Shown here: piece by piece, positions 56,496 through 64,000 of the stretch
Layout: the number at the start of each line of letters is the position of its first letter
Numbering within the stretch: position 1 is the first letter of the stretch
Source: an uncultured Psychrobacter sp.
Lineage (GTDB): Bacteria; Pseudomonadota; Gammaproteobacteria; Pseudomonadales; Moraxellaceae
Length of the DNA stretch: 64,000 nt
Assembly: GCA_947495055.1 (NCBI GenBank)
Contig: CANLXO010000011.1
Span: 1-64,000 of the forward strand
Direction: 5' to 3'
Notes under the pieces: generated by a model
Databases searched by the model: none
Told to the model about the DNA's origin: nothing
What the model saw: the letters and a program-made list of their open reading frames with translations, nothing else
Translations under genes and position numbers: made by a program

Positions 56496-56528
56496 AACCT
56501 CGTTACCGCTTTGGTAGCGAGGTTTTTT
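56496..56528 (+). terminator. Terminator of putP
   Basis: AACCTCGTTACC (56496-56507) pairs with GGTAGCGAGGTT (56513-56524) with one T-G pair, followed by T residues. Confidence 0.9.
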
Positions 56529-56818
56529 ACTGCCTGTATTTGTTTGGTGCTAAATAATAGCTACCTTGTACTCTTTATACATAAGACAGTTTGCTTGGAC
56601 TATTGTCTTGTTCACTCAGCACTATCTACCCTAAACGTTTAATATCAGCATTTCACGTTATAAACGTAAACGTTACCTGCCTGCTCCTAGATCTCTAGTT
56701 TCTATATAAGCTGCTTGATAGACCTTTAATCCTATATAAGAAGATTAAAAAGACATCTAACGCTCATGATTGATCCAAAAATCTCTTTAGTCCCTTAAAT
56801 TGAAATATAAACACCCAT

Positions 56819-56847
56819 AAAAAAACGACCCATTAAGGATCGTTTTT
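56819..56847 (-). terminator. Terminator of FadL paralogue A
   Basis: AAAAACGA-c-CC and GG-a-TCGTTTTT form a hairpin; on the minus strand a T-run follows. It ends 29 bp past the stop codon. Confidence 0.75.
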
Positions 56848-56875
56848 CTCAAAAAGTCACTTTCTAATAGCTAAA

Positions 56876-58399
56876 TTAGAAGCCTTGCTTTGCCTGATAA
56901 GCTAGTTTTGCCCCTAGAATGAAGCCATCATTGTCTTCGGCATCAACGACAAGTTTCTCAGTTGGTAGTGCTCCTTGAGCATCACCGAACCACAAGTATT
57001 TACCACCAGCTGAAACTGACCACTCTGGTGTAACATTGTACTTGGCACCTAAGCCGACGCTATAGTAACCGTCGACAGGGCCTAGAGATGTCGTTGGATC
57101 GCCAGCGCCGCTATCCCAACCAATAGTTCCACTGACAGCTAGTGCTGGCGCTAAGCGTTTAGCTAGACCAAGCTCTACTTGCCATTGATCATCTTCATAC
57201 TCAACCAAGTTTAAGCCATCATCAGCGTACAGTGGATTGTTCTTACTAACTGCATTGTATAACGGAGGTGTGATTGAAAAATCACTCCAAGGTACCCAGC
57301 GTACTTTCATTGAAGCTAGAGTCGTTGGATTAATACCAGTTTGAAAATCAAAGTTAACAGACTCAGGCGTCGTTATCTCATAATCATTGGTCTGCGTAGC
57401 AGCAGCTGGGTTACCTGCTAGGAGTCCTGCTAGTGGGTAGGTTTCAGTGATATCTATATTGTGATCAATTTCAGAACGATAAGTCAACGCTGCTTTTAAT
57501 GCAATTTCAGGTTTGCTATATGAGAAACCGGCAATATAACCATAATCCATATCTGGGTTACTATTAGAAGTGTAACCAGTAGCTAGATCGTACGCACTAC
57601 CGCGTAGTCTTACTTGAGCCTCGATACGTTGAGCAACTGGACCACCGTAGATTTGGAACTCTTTATTAGGACCAAACTTAGCACCAAGCAAACCCGTTAA
57701 GCTCTGACTACGTACTTCAACTTTAGTCGTTTGAGTGTTTGCAAGCTGTGCATTAGCATAGTTATCGAAAGCTGTTAGTGTGGGTAGAGCCGCTTCCCCA
57801 CGTGCAATCGTTGTTTGAAGATCAGTAATCTGTTCTTGTATCTGCGCTTGAGCTGCTGGATTTGTAGTGTTTTGCAGAGCTTGTTGTAGTTGTCCAACAC
57901 CAGCTCTGGCTCTAGCTAAATTACCTGGAAGATCATTAACATAGGTACTCAACTCCTGAGCATTAGTAACACTTGGTACTAGCGGAGTTACTCGGTCTCC
58001 AATAAGATTATCAATTGCGACCGTTGGCGAACCGGTAAAATTGCTATCACCTGTGTATTCAGCAGAAGCACCAAATGGCTCGTCATAGATAATACCTACG
58101 CTAAAAGTATCATTAACATCGGCTTTTGCACCATAACGGAAAAAGTCGTAATCTTCAGCGATATCACCTGTCTTGTTGCCATCTTCAAACCGAGTATTGC
58201 TGTCTCCATTAAAGGCATTGTCTCTACCACTTACATCAGCGTCGATATAAGTATAGACAGCCTCAGCGTAAACACCATCTTGGAAAAAGGCAGTGACATC
58301 TTGACCTGAACGATCAAGGCCAGCAGCACTAGCAGCGCTAGCGACTGAAAAAGCAGCGATAGCTACTGTGAGGGTTTTTAAGTGAAAGGTGGCGCGCAT
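56876..58399 (-). CDS. FadL-family outer-membrane transporter (paralogue A, with insert)
   Basis: 507 residues. Signal peptide (LKTLTVAIAAFSVASAASA), then AGLDRSGQDVTAFFQDGVYAEAVYTYIDADVSG and many amphipathic beta strands ending YNVTPEWSVSAGGKYLWFGDAQG...NDGFILGAKLAYQAKQGF; the C-terminal aromatic residue suits barrel insertion. FadL/TodX proteins carry long-chain fatty acids or hydrocarbons across the outer membrane. It differs from paralogue B by an extra ~95-residue Gln/Ala-rich, helix-prone segment (about residues 126-223: LARARAGVGQLQQALQ...IQEQITDLQTTIARGEAAL). GGAG is 7 nt before the ATG. Confidence 0.9.
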   Translation of the reverse strand: MRATFHLKTLTVAIAAFSVASAASAAGLDRSGQDVTAFFQDGVYAEAVYTYIDADVSGRDNAFNGDSNTRFEDGNKTGDIAEDYDFFRYGAKADVNDTFSVGIIYDEPFGASAEYTGDSNFTGSPTVAIDNLIGDRVTPLVPSVTNAQELSTYVNDLPGNLARARAGVGQLQQALQNTTNPAAQAQIQEQITDLQTTIARGEAALPTLTAFDNYANAQLANTQTTKVEVRSQSLTGLLGAKFGPNKEFQIYGGPVAQRIEAQVRLRGSAYDLATGYTSNSNPDMDYGYIAGFSYSKPEIALKAALTYRSEIDHNIDITETYPLAGLLAGNPAAATQTNDYEITTPESVNFDFQTGINPTTLASMKVRWVPWSDFSITPPLYNAVSKNNPLYADDGLNLVEYEDDQWQVELGLAKRLAPALAVSGTIGWDSGAGDPTTSLGPVDGYYSVGLGAKYNVTPEWSVSAGGKYLWFGDAQGALPTEKLVVDAEDNDGFILGAKLAYQAKQGF

Positions 58400-58480
58400 T
58401 GTATTTCTCCAAACATCCCAGTTGTTTAATCGTCAATATAAGTAAGTGTTACTAAATATGTAGACGATGTCCTAAATTGA

Positions 58481-58509
58481 ATAGTAATGGCTTTTTGACA
58501 CTAAAACAA
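58481..58509 (-). promoter_or_regulatory. Promoter of FadL paralogue A
   Basis: On the minus strand, TTGTTT (58504-58509), a 17-bp spacer and TACTAT (58481-58486). The spacer and an upstream AGTCATAAT (58533-58541) are shared with paralogue B at the same distances. Confidence 0.55.
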
Positions 58510-58665
58510 CATTTAAAGTACTTTATTTCTCCATTATGACTGAACAGTACATGATATATGCTGGTTTCTAAATAAAATAGTTCTGTGTTGATAGTTTAAA
58601 TGACTTATATATATGCGATAGAATATATAAGTCTAGCTTTTTGCCTAATCTACTTCGCTCAAATC

Positions 58666-58695
58666 AAAAAAACGACCCTGAAAGGATCGCTTTTT
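58666..58695 (-). terminator. Terminator of FadL paralogue B
   Basis: AAAAAACGACCC and GGATCGCTTTTT form an imperfect hairpin, with a T-run on the minus strand. It lies about 45 bp past the stop codon. Confidence 0.7.
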
Positions 58696-58740
58696 CGTTG
58701 AATTACCATTTTTATTTTAACTTACTCTTTACCAGAGTGA

Positions 58741-59979
58741 CTATTTAGCCTGATAAGAGATTTTGGCACCTAAGATAAAGCCATCATTGTCTTCAAAGTC
58801 ACTGACGATTTGTCCGCTCGGTATCTGACCTTCGGCATCACCGAACCATAGGTACTTGCCGCCTGCTGATACCGCCCAGTTTTCAGTCACGTTATATTTA
58901 GCACCAAGGCCTACACTATAGTAGCCTTCGATAGGGCCTAGTGAGGTGACAGGATCGCCTGCACCGCTATCCCAGCCGATGTTACCGCTAACCGCTAACG
59001 CTTTCGATAAACGTTTAGCAAGTCCTAACTCTACGACCCACTGATCGTCATCATAGCTGACTAATGGTAAACCATCAGGACGGAATGCAGGATTAGCAGT
59101 GCTCACCTCGTTATAAAGTGACGGTACGATTGCGAAATCACCCCAAGGTACCCAGCGTACTCTTGCAGTAGCTAAAGTTGTTGGGTTAATACCCGTCTGG
59201 AAATCAAAGTTGACTGATTCAGGTGTTGTTATCTCTATATCGCCACTTCTATTTGTTGGAAAAGCGAACGGTCCACCAGCTACTGGTGGTATAGAGCCTC
59301 CAATTGCAGTTGCTAGAGGATAACTTTCGCCAGCGTTTGTTGTGTGCTCAATCTCTGAACGATATGTCAATGCTGCTAGTAATGCGATTTCAGGTTTGCT
59401 ATAAGACAGGCCAGCTATCCAGCCATAATCCTGATCAGTGCTAATATTCGTGGTGTAACCATTAGCTGGACCATAAGCTGGACCACGTAGTTGCACATCT
59501 GCTTGTACACGCTGAGCTACTGGACCACCATAAACCTGAAACTCTTTATTTGTGCCAAATTTTGCACCTAAAATACCCGTTAGGCTTTCGGTGCGAACTT
59601 CGACATTGGTTTCTTCACCATTTCTTGGAGAAACTGGGTTTTGATCTATAAAATTATTCTCGCCCACGTAGTCTGCTGCCGCGCCAAAAGGCTCGTCATA
59701 TAGAACACCGATACTAAACGTGTCATTAATGTCTGTTTTTACGCCATAACGAAAAAAGTCATAATCCTCAGCGATGTCATCTATTTTATTACCTGATGAG
59801 TCTTTACCCGTTACATCTGCATCTATGTAAGTATATACCGCTTCAGCATAAACGCCGTCTTGAAAGAAAGCCGTCACATCTTGACCTGAGCGATCAAGAC
59901 CAGCGGTATGGCCTAGGCTAGTAGCAGACAGCGCTGCTATAGCTAATGTTAGAGTTTTGAGGTTAAAGATAACGCGCAT
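58741..59979 (-). CDS. FadL-family outer-membrane transporter (paralogue B)
   Basis: 412 residues. Signal peptide (LKTLTLAIAALSATSLGHTA) and a barrel closely matching paralogue A over almost its whole length (AGLDRSGQDVTAFFQDGVYAEAVYTYIDADV, ESVNFDFQTGINPTTLA, SGNIGWDSGAGDPVTSLGPIEGYYSVGLGAKYNV). It is of normal FadL size and lacks the helical insert of A. I chose the ATG at 59979, where GGAG is 7 nt upstream, as in A; a further ATG at 60012 is in frame. Likely imports fatty acids or alkanes. Confidence 0.9.
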   Translation of the reverse strand: MRVIFNLKTLTLAIAALSATSLGHTAGLDRSGQDVTAFFQDGVYAEAVYTYIDADVTGKDSSGNKIDDIAEDYDFFRYGVKTDINDTFSIGVLYDEPFGAAADYVGENNFIDQNPVSPRNGEETNVEVRTESLTGILGAKFGTNKEFQVYGGPVAQRVQADVQLRGPAYGPANGYTTNISTDQDYGWIAGLSYSKPEIALLAALTYRSEIEHTTNAGESYPLATAIGGSIPPVAGGPFAFPTNRSGDIEITTPESVNFDFQTGINPTTLATARVRWVPWGDFAIVPSLYNEVSTANPAFRPDGLPLVSYDDDQWVVELGLAKRLSKALAVSGNIGWDSGAGDPVTSLGPIEGYYSVGLGAKYNVTENWAVSAGGKYLWFGDAEGQIPSGQIVSDFEDNDGFILGAKISYQAK

Positions 59980-60045
59980 AGTATTTCTCCGAACATCCAA
60001 AAGATTAGCCATACCATAGTGAGCAGGCAGTTATAGAGCCGACAG

Positions 60046-60074
60046 ATACTAATCGCTTTTGAGCACTAAGACAA
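60046..60074 (-). promoter_or_regulatory. Promoter of FadL paralogue B
   Basis: On the minus strand, TTGTCT (60069-60074), a 17-bp spacer and TAGTAT (60046-60051), with AGTCATAAT at 60098-60106. Same architecture as paralogue A. Confidence 0.55.
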
Positions 60075-60119
60075 CCAAAAAGATACACTATTGCCCGATT
60101 ATGACTATTTGGTCACCAG

Positions 60120-60413
60120 TTAGTAATGAGGCGGTTTGTCCGCCATAATGTCAAATGGTGCAATGCCCTCATCAGCGCTTTGGTTTTGTAGCTGCTTATT
60201 TATGAGTTGCAATTGGCGCTGTAGCGTTTGGATATGCTGATCTTGCCGCGTCACCACGACGTCTAATTGCTCCATTGTCCGCTCTAGATGCGCCATACTC
60301 ATCTGCAAGTCTATCATCTGATCTTGCGTATCGGAGGTGCTCCCTTTATCCCCATTTTGCAAATCATTGTTCTGTTTGTCATCATTGTATTTATTGAATG
60401 TTGATGTGCTCAT
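60120..60413 (-). CDS. slyX: SlyX-like protein
   Basis: 97 residues. A polar Asn/Asp/Gln-rich N-terminus (about 30 residues), then a coiled coil DLQMSMAHLERTMEQLDVVVTRQDQHIQTLQRQLQLINKQLQN and the end DKPPHY. The coiled coil with terminal PPHY is the SlyX signature. Function unknown. The N-terminal extension is longer than in E. coli SlyX (72 residues). Confidence 0.85.
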   Translation of the reverse strand: MSTSTFNKYNDDKQNNDLQNGDKGSTSDTQDQMIDLQMSMAHLERTMEQLDVVVTRQDQHIQTLQRQLQLINKQLQNQSADEGIAPFDIMADKPPHY

Positions 60414-60555
60414 TGTGTTCTCACTGTTTGTGATTGTGATCTGTATCTTAGTAAACGTGTTTTGGTTATCAGTAATTTGTATAGTCGTCTATACCAGATG
60501 ACGCTCTAAATATCAGGATAAAAGTTGCGGGTGGCACAAAACTACTCGGGTGACA

Positions 60556-60564
60556 TGTTATACT
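60556..60564 (+). promoter_or_regulatory. Possible uup promoter (extended -10)
   Basis: TG-T-TATACT is an extended -10 element; no good -35 is seen at the expected distance. Confidence 0.4.
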
Positions 60565-60655
60565 GCTGGCAACGAGGTACCACCTTTTTATTACTATTCA
60601 CCAGTGTATTCTCTCATCATCACTCACACTACTATATATAAGCTTAAGACAATCT

Positions 60656-62587
60656 ATGGCACTGATACATCTAAAAAACATCCATCTCGCCTTTGGCGTA
60701 GCGCCCGTTCTCGACGGTATTGATTTTAGCATTAATGAAGGCGAGCGCGTTTGCTTGATTGGTCGTAATGGCGAAGGCAAGTCTACCCTATTTAAACTCA
60801 TTAACGGCTCTTTGCAACCTGATAGTGGCGAAGTCATTATCAGTGGTAGTGCAAGCGTTGCTATGCTCGAGCAAGACGTGCCTGAAACCAGCGGTAAGAT
60901 ACTAGATATCGTCATGGGCGGTAGCCGCCGCACCGCTGATCTACTCATCAGCTACAATCAGCAAACCGACCTGTGCGCTGATGGTGATATGGATGCCTGC
61001 GAGCGCATGGCAACGCTACAACACGATATCGATGCGGTACACGGTTGGGATTTAGAGCGCGAAGCTCGCCGCCTTATTACTACTATGGGGCTTGATCCTG
61101 AAGATGATCTGTCTTCCTTGTCTGGTGGTCGTAAGCGCCGCGTATTATTAGCGCGAGCCTTGGTGACCAAACCTGACATGCTACTTCTCGATGAGCCAAC
61201 CAACCATTTGGACGTTGATAGTATTGAGTGGCTTGAGCGCTTCTTGCTTGATTGGCAAGGTTTGACCCTACTGTTTGTTACCCATGATAGAGCCTTTGTC
61301 GATAAATTAGCCACGCGCATCGTTGAGCTTGACCGAGGTCAATTGACCAGTTATGACGTAACACAAGGCGCAAAAGGCTATGCCCGCTATCAAGAGCTTA
61401 AAGAGCAGCAGCTGCTTGCAGAAGAGAAGAACAACGCTAATTTCGATAAAAAACTAGCGGCTGAGGAGGTTTGGATTCGCCAAGGTATCAAAGCGCGGCG
61501 TACCCGCAATGAGGGCCGTGTCCGTGAACTCAAAGCCTTGCGCGAGGAGCGTAGCGAGCGCCGTGAGAAAGTCGGTAACGTCAATATCACGATGGGCGAA
61601 GGCGAGAAAAGCGGTAAGCTGGTCTGCAAAGTCAAAAACCTGCATCTTGAGTACGATGGTAACGTACTGGTCGATAACTTTACGACGACGATCATGCGCG
61701 GTGACAAGATCGGTATTATTGGTCCCAATGGTGCGGGTAAAACGACCCTTATCAAAGCTATACTCGACATGTCTGATGATGAAGTGATCAAAACGGGCAG
61801 TGTTGAGCTTGGTACTAACTTAGAAATTGCATTTTTCGATCAGCTGCGAGATCAATTAGATCTTGAGGCAACGGTCGCGCAAAACGTCTCAGAGGGTTCA
61901 GACTTTATCGAAGTCGGTGGTCGTAAGACGCATATTATGAGTTATTTACAAGATTTCTTGTTCGCGCCAGAACGCGCTCGTACTCCAGTAAAAGCTTTAT
62001 CAGGAGGTGAGCGTAACCGCGTACTGCTCGCCAAACAGCTATTAAAACCTGCCAACATCTTAGTGCTTGATGAGCCAACCAACGATTTAGATATGGCGAC
62101 TCTTGAGCTATTAGAGGAGTCTGTTAGCAGCTTTAACGGTACTATCTTACTTATCAGCCATGATCGCTCATTTATGGATAATGTGGTGACCTCTACTTGG
62201 GTATTTGATCAAGACAATGGCAAAGGGGTGGTTAAAGAATACGTCGGCGGCTATCAAGAGTATCTGGTGCAAAAAAACCGTATGCAGGCTGCAAGTGCTA
62301 CCAAAACGGTCACGGCGACCAAATCAAGCAACAAAGCCCCTTCGACAGTTACCCCAAAAAAAACAGTCAAAAAGCTAAACTTCAATGAACAGCGTGAACT
62401 TGATAACTTGCCTAAGGAGATTGCAGCGCTAGAGGCAGAACAAAAAGATCTGCAAGATAAGCTAGCGGATGGCTCTTGGTTCACCAAGGACTTCAATAGT
62501 GCTACTGCGGCCAGCGAGCGTTTGCTGATAATTGAAGATGAGATGATGAACAAGCTTGAGCGCTGGGAGATTTTAGAGGCCCAATAG
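60656..62587 (+). CDS. uup: ABC-F family ATPase Uup
   Basis: 643 residues. Two ATP-binding cassettes: Walker A GRNGEGKST and signature LSGGRKRRVLLARALVTKPDMLLLDEPTNHLD; then GPNGAGKTT and LSGGERNRVLLAKQLLKPANILVLDEPTNDLD. A basic linker and C-terminal coiled coil (FNEQRELDNLPKEIAALEAEQKDLQDKLADGSWFTKDF...) identify Uup among ABC-F proteins. Soluble; acts with ribosomes and in suppression of transposon excision. An extended -10 (TGTTATACT, 60556-60564) lies about 90 bp upstream. Confidence 0.93.
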   Translation: MALIHLKNIHLAFGVAPVLDGIDFSINEGERVCLIGRNGEGKSTLFKLINGSLQPDSGEVIISGSASVAMLEQDVPETSGKILDIVMGGSRRTADLLISYNQQTDLCADGDMDACERMATLQHDIDAVHGWDLEREARRLITTMGLDPEDDLSSLSGGRKRRVLLARALVTKPDMLLLDEPTNHLDVDSIEWLERFLLDWQGLTLLFVTHDRAFVDKLATRIVELDRGQLTSYDVTQGAKGYARYQELKEQQLLAEEKNNANFDKKLAAEEVWIRQGIKARRTRNEGRVRELKALREERSERREKVGNVNITMGEGEKSGKLVCKVKNLHLEYDGNVLVDNFTTTIMRGDKIGIIGPNGAGKTTLIKAILDMSDDEVIKTGSVELGTNLEIAFFDQLRDQLDLEATVAQNVSEGSDFIEVGGRKTHIMSYLQDFLFAPERARTPVKALSGGERNRVLLAKQLLKPANILVLDEPTNDLDMATLELLEESVSSFNGTILLISHDRSFMDNVVTSTWVFDQDNGKGVVKEYVGGYQEYLVQKNRMQAASATKTVTATKSSNKAPSTVTPKKTVKKLNFNEQRELDNLPKEIAALEAEQKDLQDKLADGSWFTKDFNSATAASERLLIIEDEMMNKLERWEILEAQ

Positions 62588-62986
62588 GCTCAAAACATAG
62601 ATATAAATGAGGCGCAAACTTATATAATTAGTGTGCTCAAAACTTAAAGTTAATGAACATTGCTCCGTTTTCAAGTATCATTCCCTATAGTAATACGTTT
62701 TTGTGAAATAGAGAGTAATTGTTAATCAAAAGTATCTTGATTCTACTGCTAGGTACTGATAACCAGTAGGCTCTAGGTGCTTTTTTTATTTCAATAGCTC
62801 AATTAAGCCTACTGAGGTTGTTTTATTTTTAACCGTACAATTTATTTTATGACCAAAATAGCTTAGAATAGTAACAATTAGCAAAACTAGGTATAGCCTA
62901 ATCTGGCTTGCCTTTTTTACTATAATCCTTTAAGCCATAAACCCAGTGTGGGATAATCCCATGTCATTCACCTGGAGGAAGTATCA
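62588..62986. other. uup-petA intergenic region
   Basis: 399 bp, AT-rich. A TATAAT at 62921-62926 may be the petA -10, without a clear -35. A weak stem (CTACTG / CAGTAG near 62750-62770) precedes a T-run at about 62781 and could be the uup terminator. No ORF is supported. Confidence 0.4.
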
Positions 62987-63571
62987 ATGCGCAACACCGA
63001 AGGCGTTAATGTACAACGTCGTAGAGTCCTTATTGCCTCGACTGCCGTGATTGGTGCAGCTGGGGTAGCTGCTGTTGCAACCCCTTTTGTGCGCTCGTGG
63101 ACGCCAAGTGCTAAAGCTGAAGCTGCAGGCGCTGCTGTGACTCAAGATATCGGCTCTATAGAAGAGGGTCAGATGATCGTCGTCAAATATCGCGGCAAAC
63201 CTATTTTTGTGGTAAAGCGTACTCCAGACATGGTAGACACTCTAAGCGCTGTAGAACCGCTTTTGGCTGATCCCACTTCTGATGCGTCACTGCAGCCAGA
63301 ATACACCAAGAATCAGACTCGCTCTTTAGAGCCAGGTTTGCTGGTAGTTGAAGGCGTCTGTACACATTTGGGCTGCGCGCCAAACTACCGCCCTGACGTC
63401 GGTGCGGCTGATTTAGGTGGCAATGACTGGTATGGCGGGTTCTTTTGTCCCTGTCATGGCTCTAAGTATGACATAGCAGGTCGCGTCTATAGTGGCGTTC
63501 CTGCACCGACTAACCTACCTGTTCCAGATTATAGTTTGGATGGGTCTATCTTGACGGTTGGAGAGGCTTAA
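62987..63571 (+). CDS. petA: Ubiquinol-cytochrome c reductase Rieske iron-sulfur subunit
   Basis: 194 residues. Twin-arginine-type N-terminus (VQRRRVLIASTAVIGAAGVAAVATPF) anchors it in the inner membrane. The 2Fe-2S site is CTHLGC (Cys125, His127) and CPCHGS (Cys154, His157), with the bridging Cys130 and Cys156. It passes electrons from ubiquinol to cytochrome c1 in complex III. GGAGG precedes the ATG. petB follows immediately. Confidence 0.97.
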   Translation: MRNTEGVNVQRRRVLIASTAVIGAAGVAAVATPFVRSWTPSAKAEAAGAAVTQDIGSIEEGQMIVVKYRGKPIFVVKRTPDMVDTLSAVEPLLADPTSDASLQPEYTKNQTRSLEPGLLVVEGVCTHLGCAPNYRPDVGAADLGGNDWYGGFFCPCHGSKYDIAGRVYSGVPAPTNLPVPDYSLDGSILTVGEA

Positions 63572-63572
63572 T

Positions 63573-64000
63573 ATGAGTATGGGTAAAAAGTTAATGCATT
63601 GGGTGGACGCGCGTTTTCCAGCGACTGAAACCTACGAATACCATATGTCAAAGTACTACGCACCAAAGAACTTTAACTTTTGGTACTTCTTTGGCGTATT
63701 GTCAATGATCGTACTCGTCAACCAGCTGGTTACTGGCATTTGGCTGACAATGATGTACAACCCTAGCGCAGAAGGTGCTTTTGCTTCTGTTGAATATATT
63801 ATGCGTGATGTCAAAGGCGGCTGGCTCATTCGTTATATGCACTCGACTGGTGCATCAGCATTCTTTGTTGTCGTCTACTTGCATATGTTCAGAGCGCTGT
63901 TATATGGCTCATACCAAAAGCCTCGCGAGCTTATTTGGCTTATCGGTATGGGTATTTATCTTGCGCTAATGGCAGAGGGCTTCTTTGGTTATCTATTGCC
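63573..64000 (+). CDS. petB: Cytochrome b of the bc1 complex (partial, runs off the window)
   Basis: The ATG at 63573 comes one base after the petA stop; GGAG (63560-63563) precedes it. About 142 residues are visible: [41 protein letters not shown]...[16 protein letters not shown]...[71 protein letters not shown]. The GGW(L/I)IRY.HS.GAS....Y.H.FR motif with heme-ligand histidines is diagnostic. A downstream petC is expected outside the window. Confidence 0.97.
   Translation, partial: [142 protein letters not shown]

Larger units (their letters stand above)
56453..56875. other. putP-fadL convergent intergenic region
   Basis: 423 bp between convergent genes. It holds one terminator for each gene (56496-56528 and 56819-56847). 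I see no ORF or RNA in the ~290 bp between them. Confidence 0.5.
58400..58740. other. Region between the two fadL-like genes
   Basis: 341 bp. It contains the paralogue A promoter and upstream element, and the paralogue B terminator. No ORF is supported. Confidence 0.5.

Noticed and set aside
61390..61791. 133-codon minus-strand ORF in uup
   Set aside because: Antisense to the conserved ABC-F coding frame.

Overview
The window reads as chromosomal core DNA from a gammaproteobacterium of the family Moraxellaceae, most probably Psychrobacter. This is inferred from gene content and protein style, not from a database search. The supporting points are divergent ppsR/ppsA, rpsF-rpsR-rplI without priB, a fimV-truA-leu neighbourhood like that of Pseudomonas/Acinetobacter, scattered type II secretion genes, FadL-type outer-membrane proteins, moderately AT-rich DNA and sigma70-like promoters. 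I see no insertion sequence, prophage, CRISPR array or integrated island.

Layout: 1-4.8 kb holds a gene tail, a YihY/BrkB membrane protein, and a HlyD + two ABC-2 permease export operon with no ATPase gene. 4.9-10.3 kb has soluble transhydrogenase (sthA) and the PEP synthase pair ppsR/ppsA. 10.5-13 kb has a GYF-RDD membrane protein and the rpsF-rpsR-rplI operon with a probable S6:S18-binding leader. 13-19 kb has an OafA-type acyltransferase, the cobalamin genes cobC-cobS-cobT and a glycerate kinase. 19-23 kb has a LysR/VOC divergent pair, RidA + FAD amino-acid oxidoreductase, and an SMR efflux protein. 23-29 kb has a UvrD-type helicase, ychF, dgt and a FabR-like regulator.

29-36.8 kb is a minus-strand block: tsaA, gspE, tatD, a TetR regulator and the minor pseudopilins gspH-I-J-K. 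37-41.4 kb has fpr, tRNA-Leu(CAA), a small Cys-rich ORF, dinB and queA. 41.6-47.5 kb has fimV, split into a periplasmic and a membrane/cytoplasmic ORF, then an asparaginase homologue, truA and infA. 47.6-54.3 kb has an L,D-transpeptidase, leuB, a lipoprotein, leuD, leuC and a LysR regulator. 54.9-60 kb has putP and two tandem FadL paralogues. 60-64 kb has slyX, uup, petA and the start of petB.

How genes work together: PpsR switches PpsA between active and inactive forms. CobC/S/T act in the late steps of cobalamin assembly. GspE powers a type II secretion system whose minor pseudopilins are encoded next to it, possibly under the TetR regulator. LeuC/D/B convert isopropylmalate toward leucine. 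RidA probably removes the imines made by the neighbouring FAD oxidoreductase. PetA/PetB form the bc1 core.

I found no clear new defence or mobile system. The best leads are the split fimV, an isolated terminator implying an unannotated transcript upstream of putP, an 8-bp tandem repeat between gspJ and gspK, a TetR-type operator ahead of the gsp operon, promoter architecture shared by the two FadL genes, a SthA without the usual active-site cysteine, and the ATPase-less exporter.
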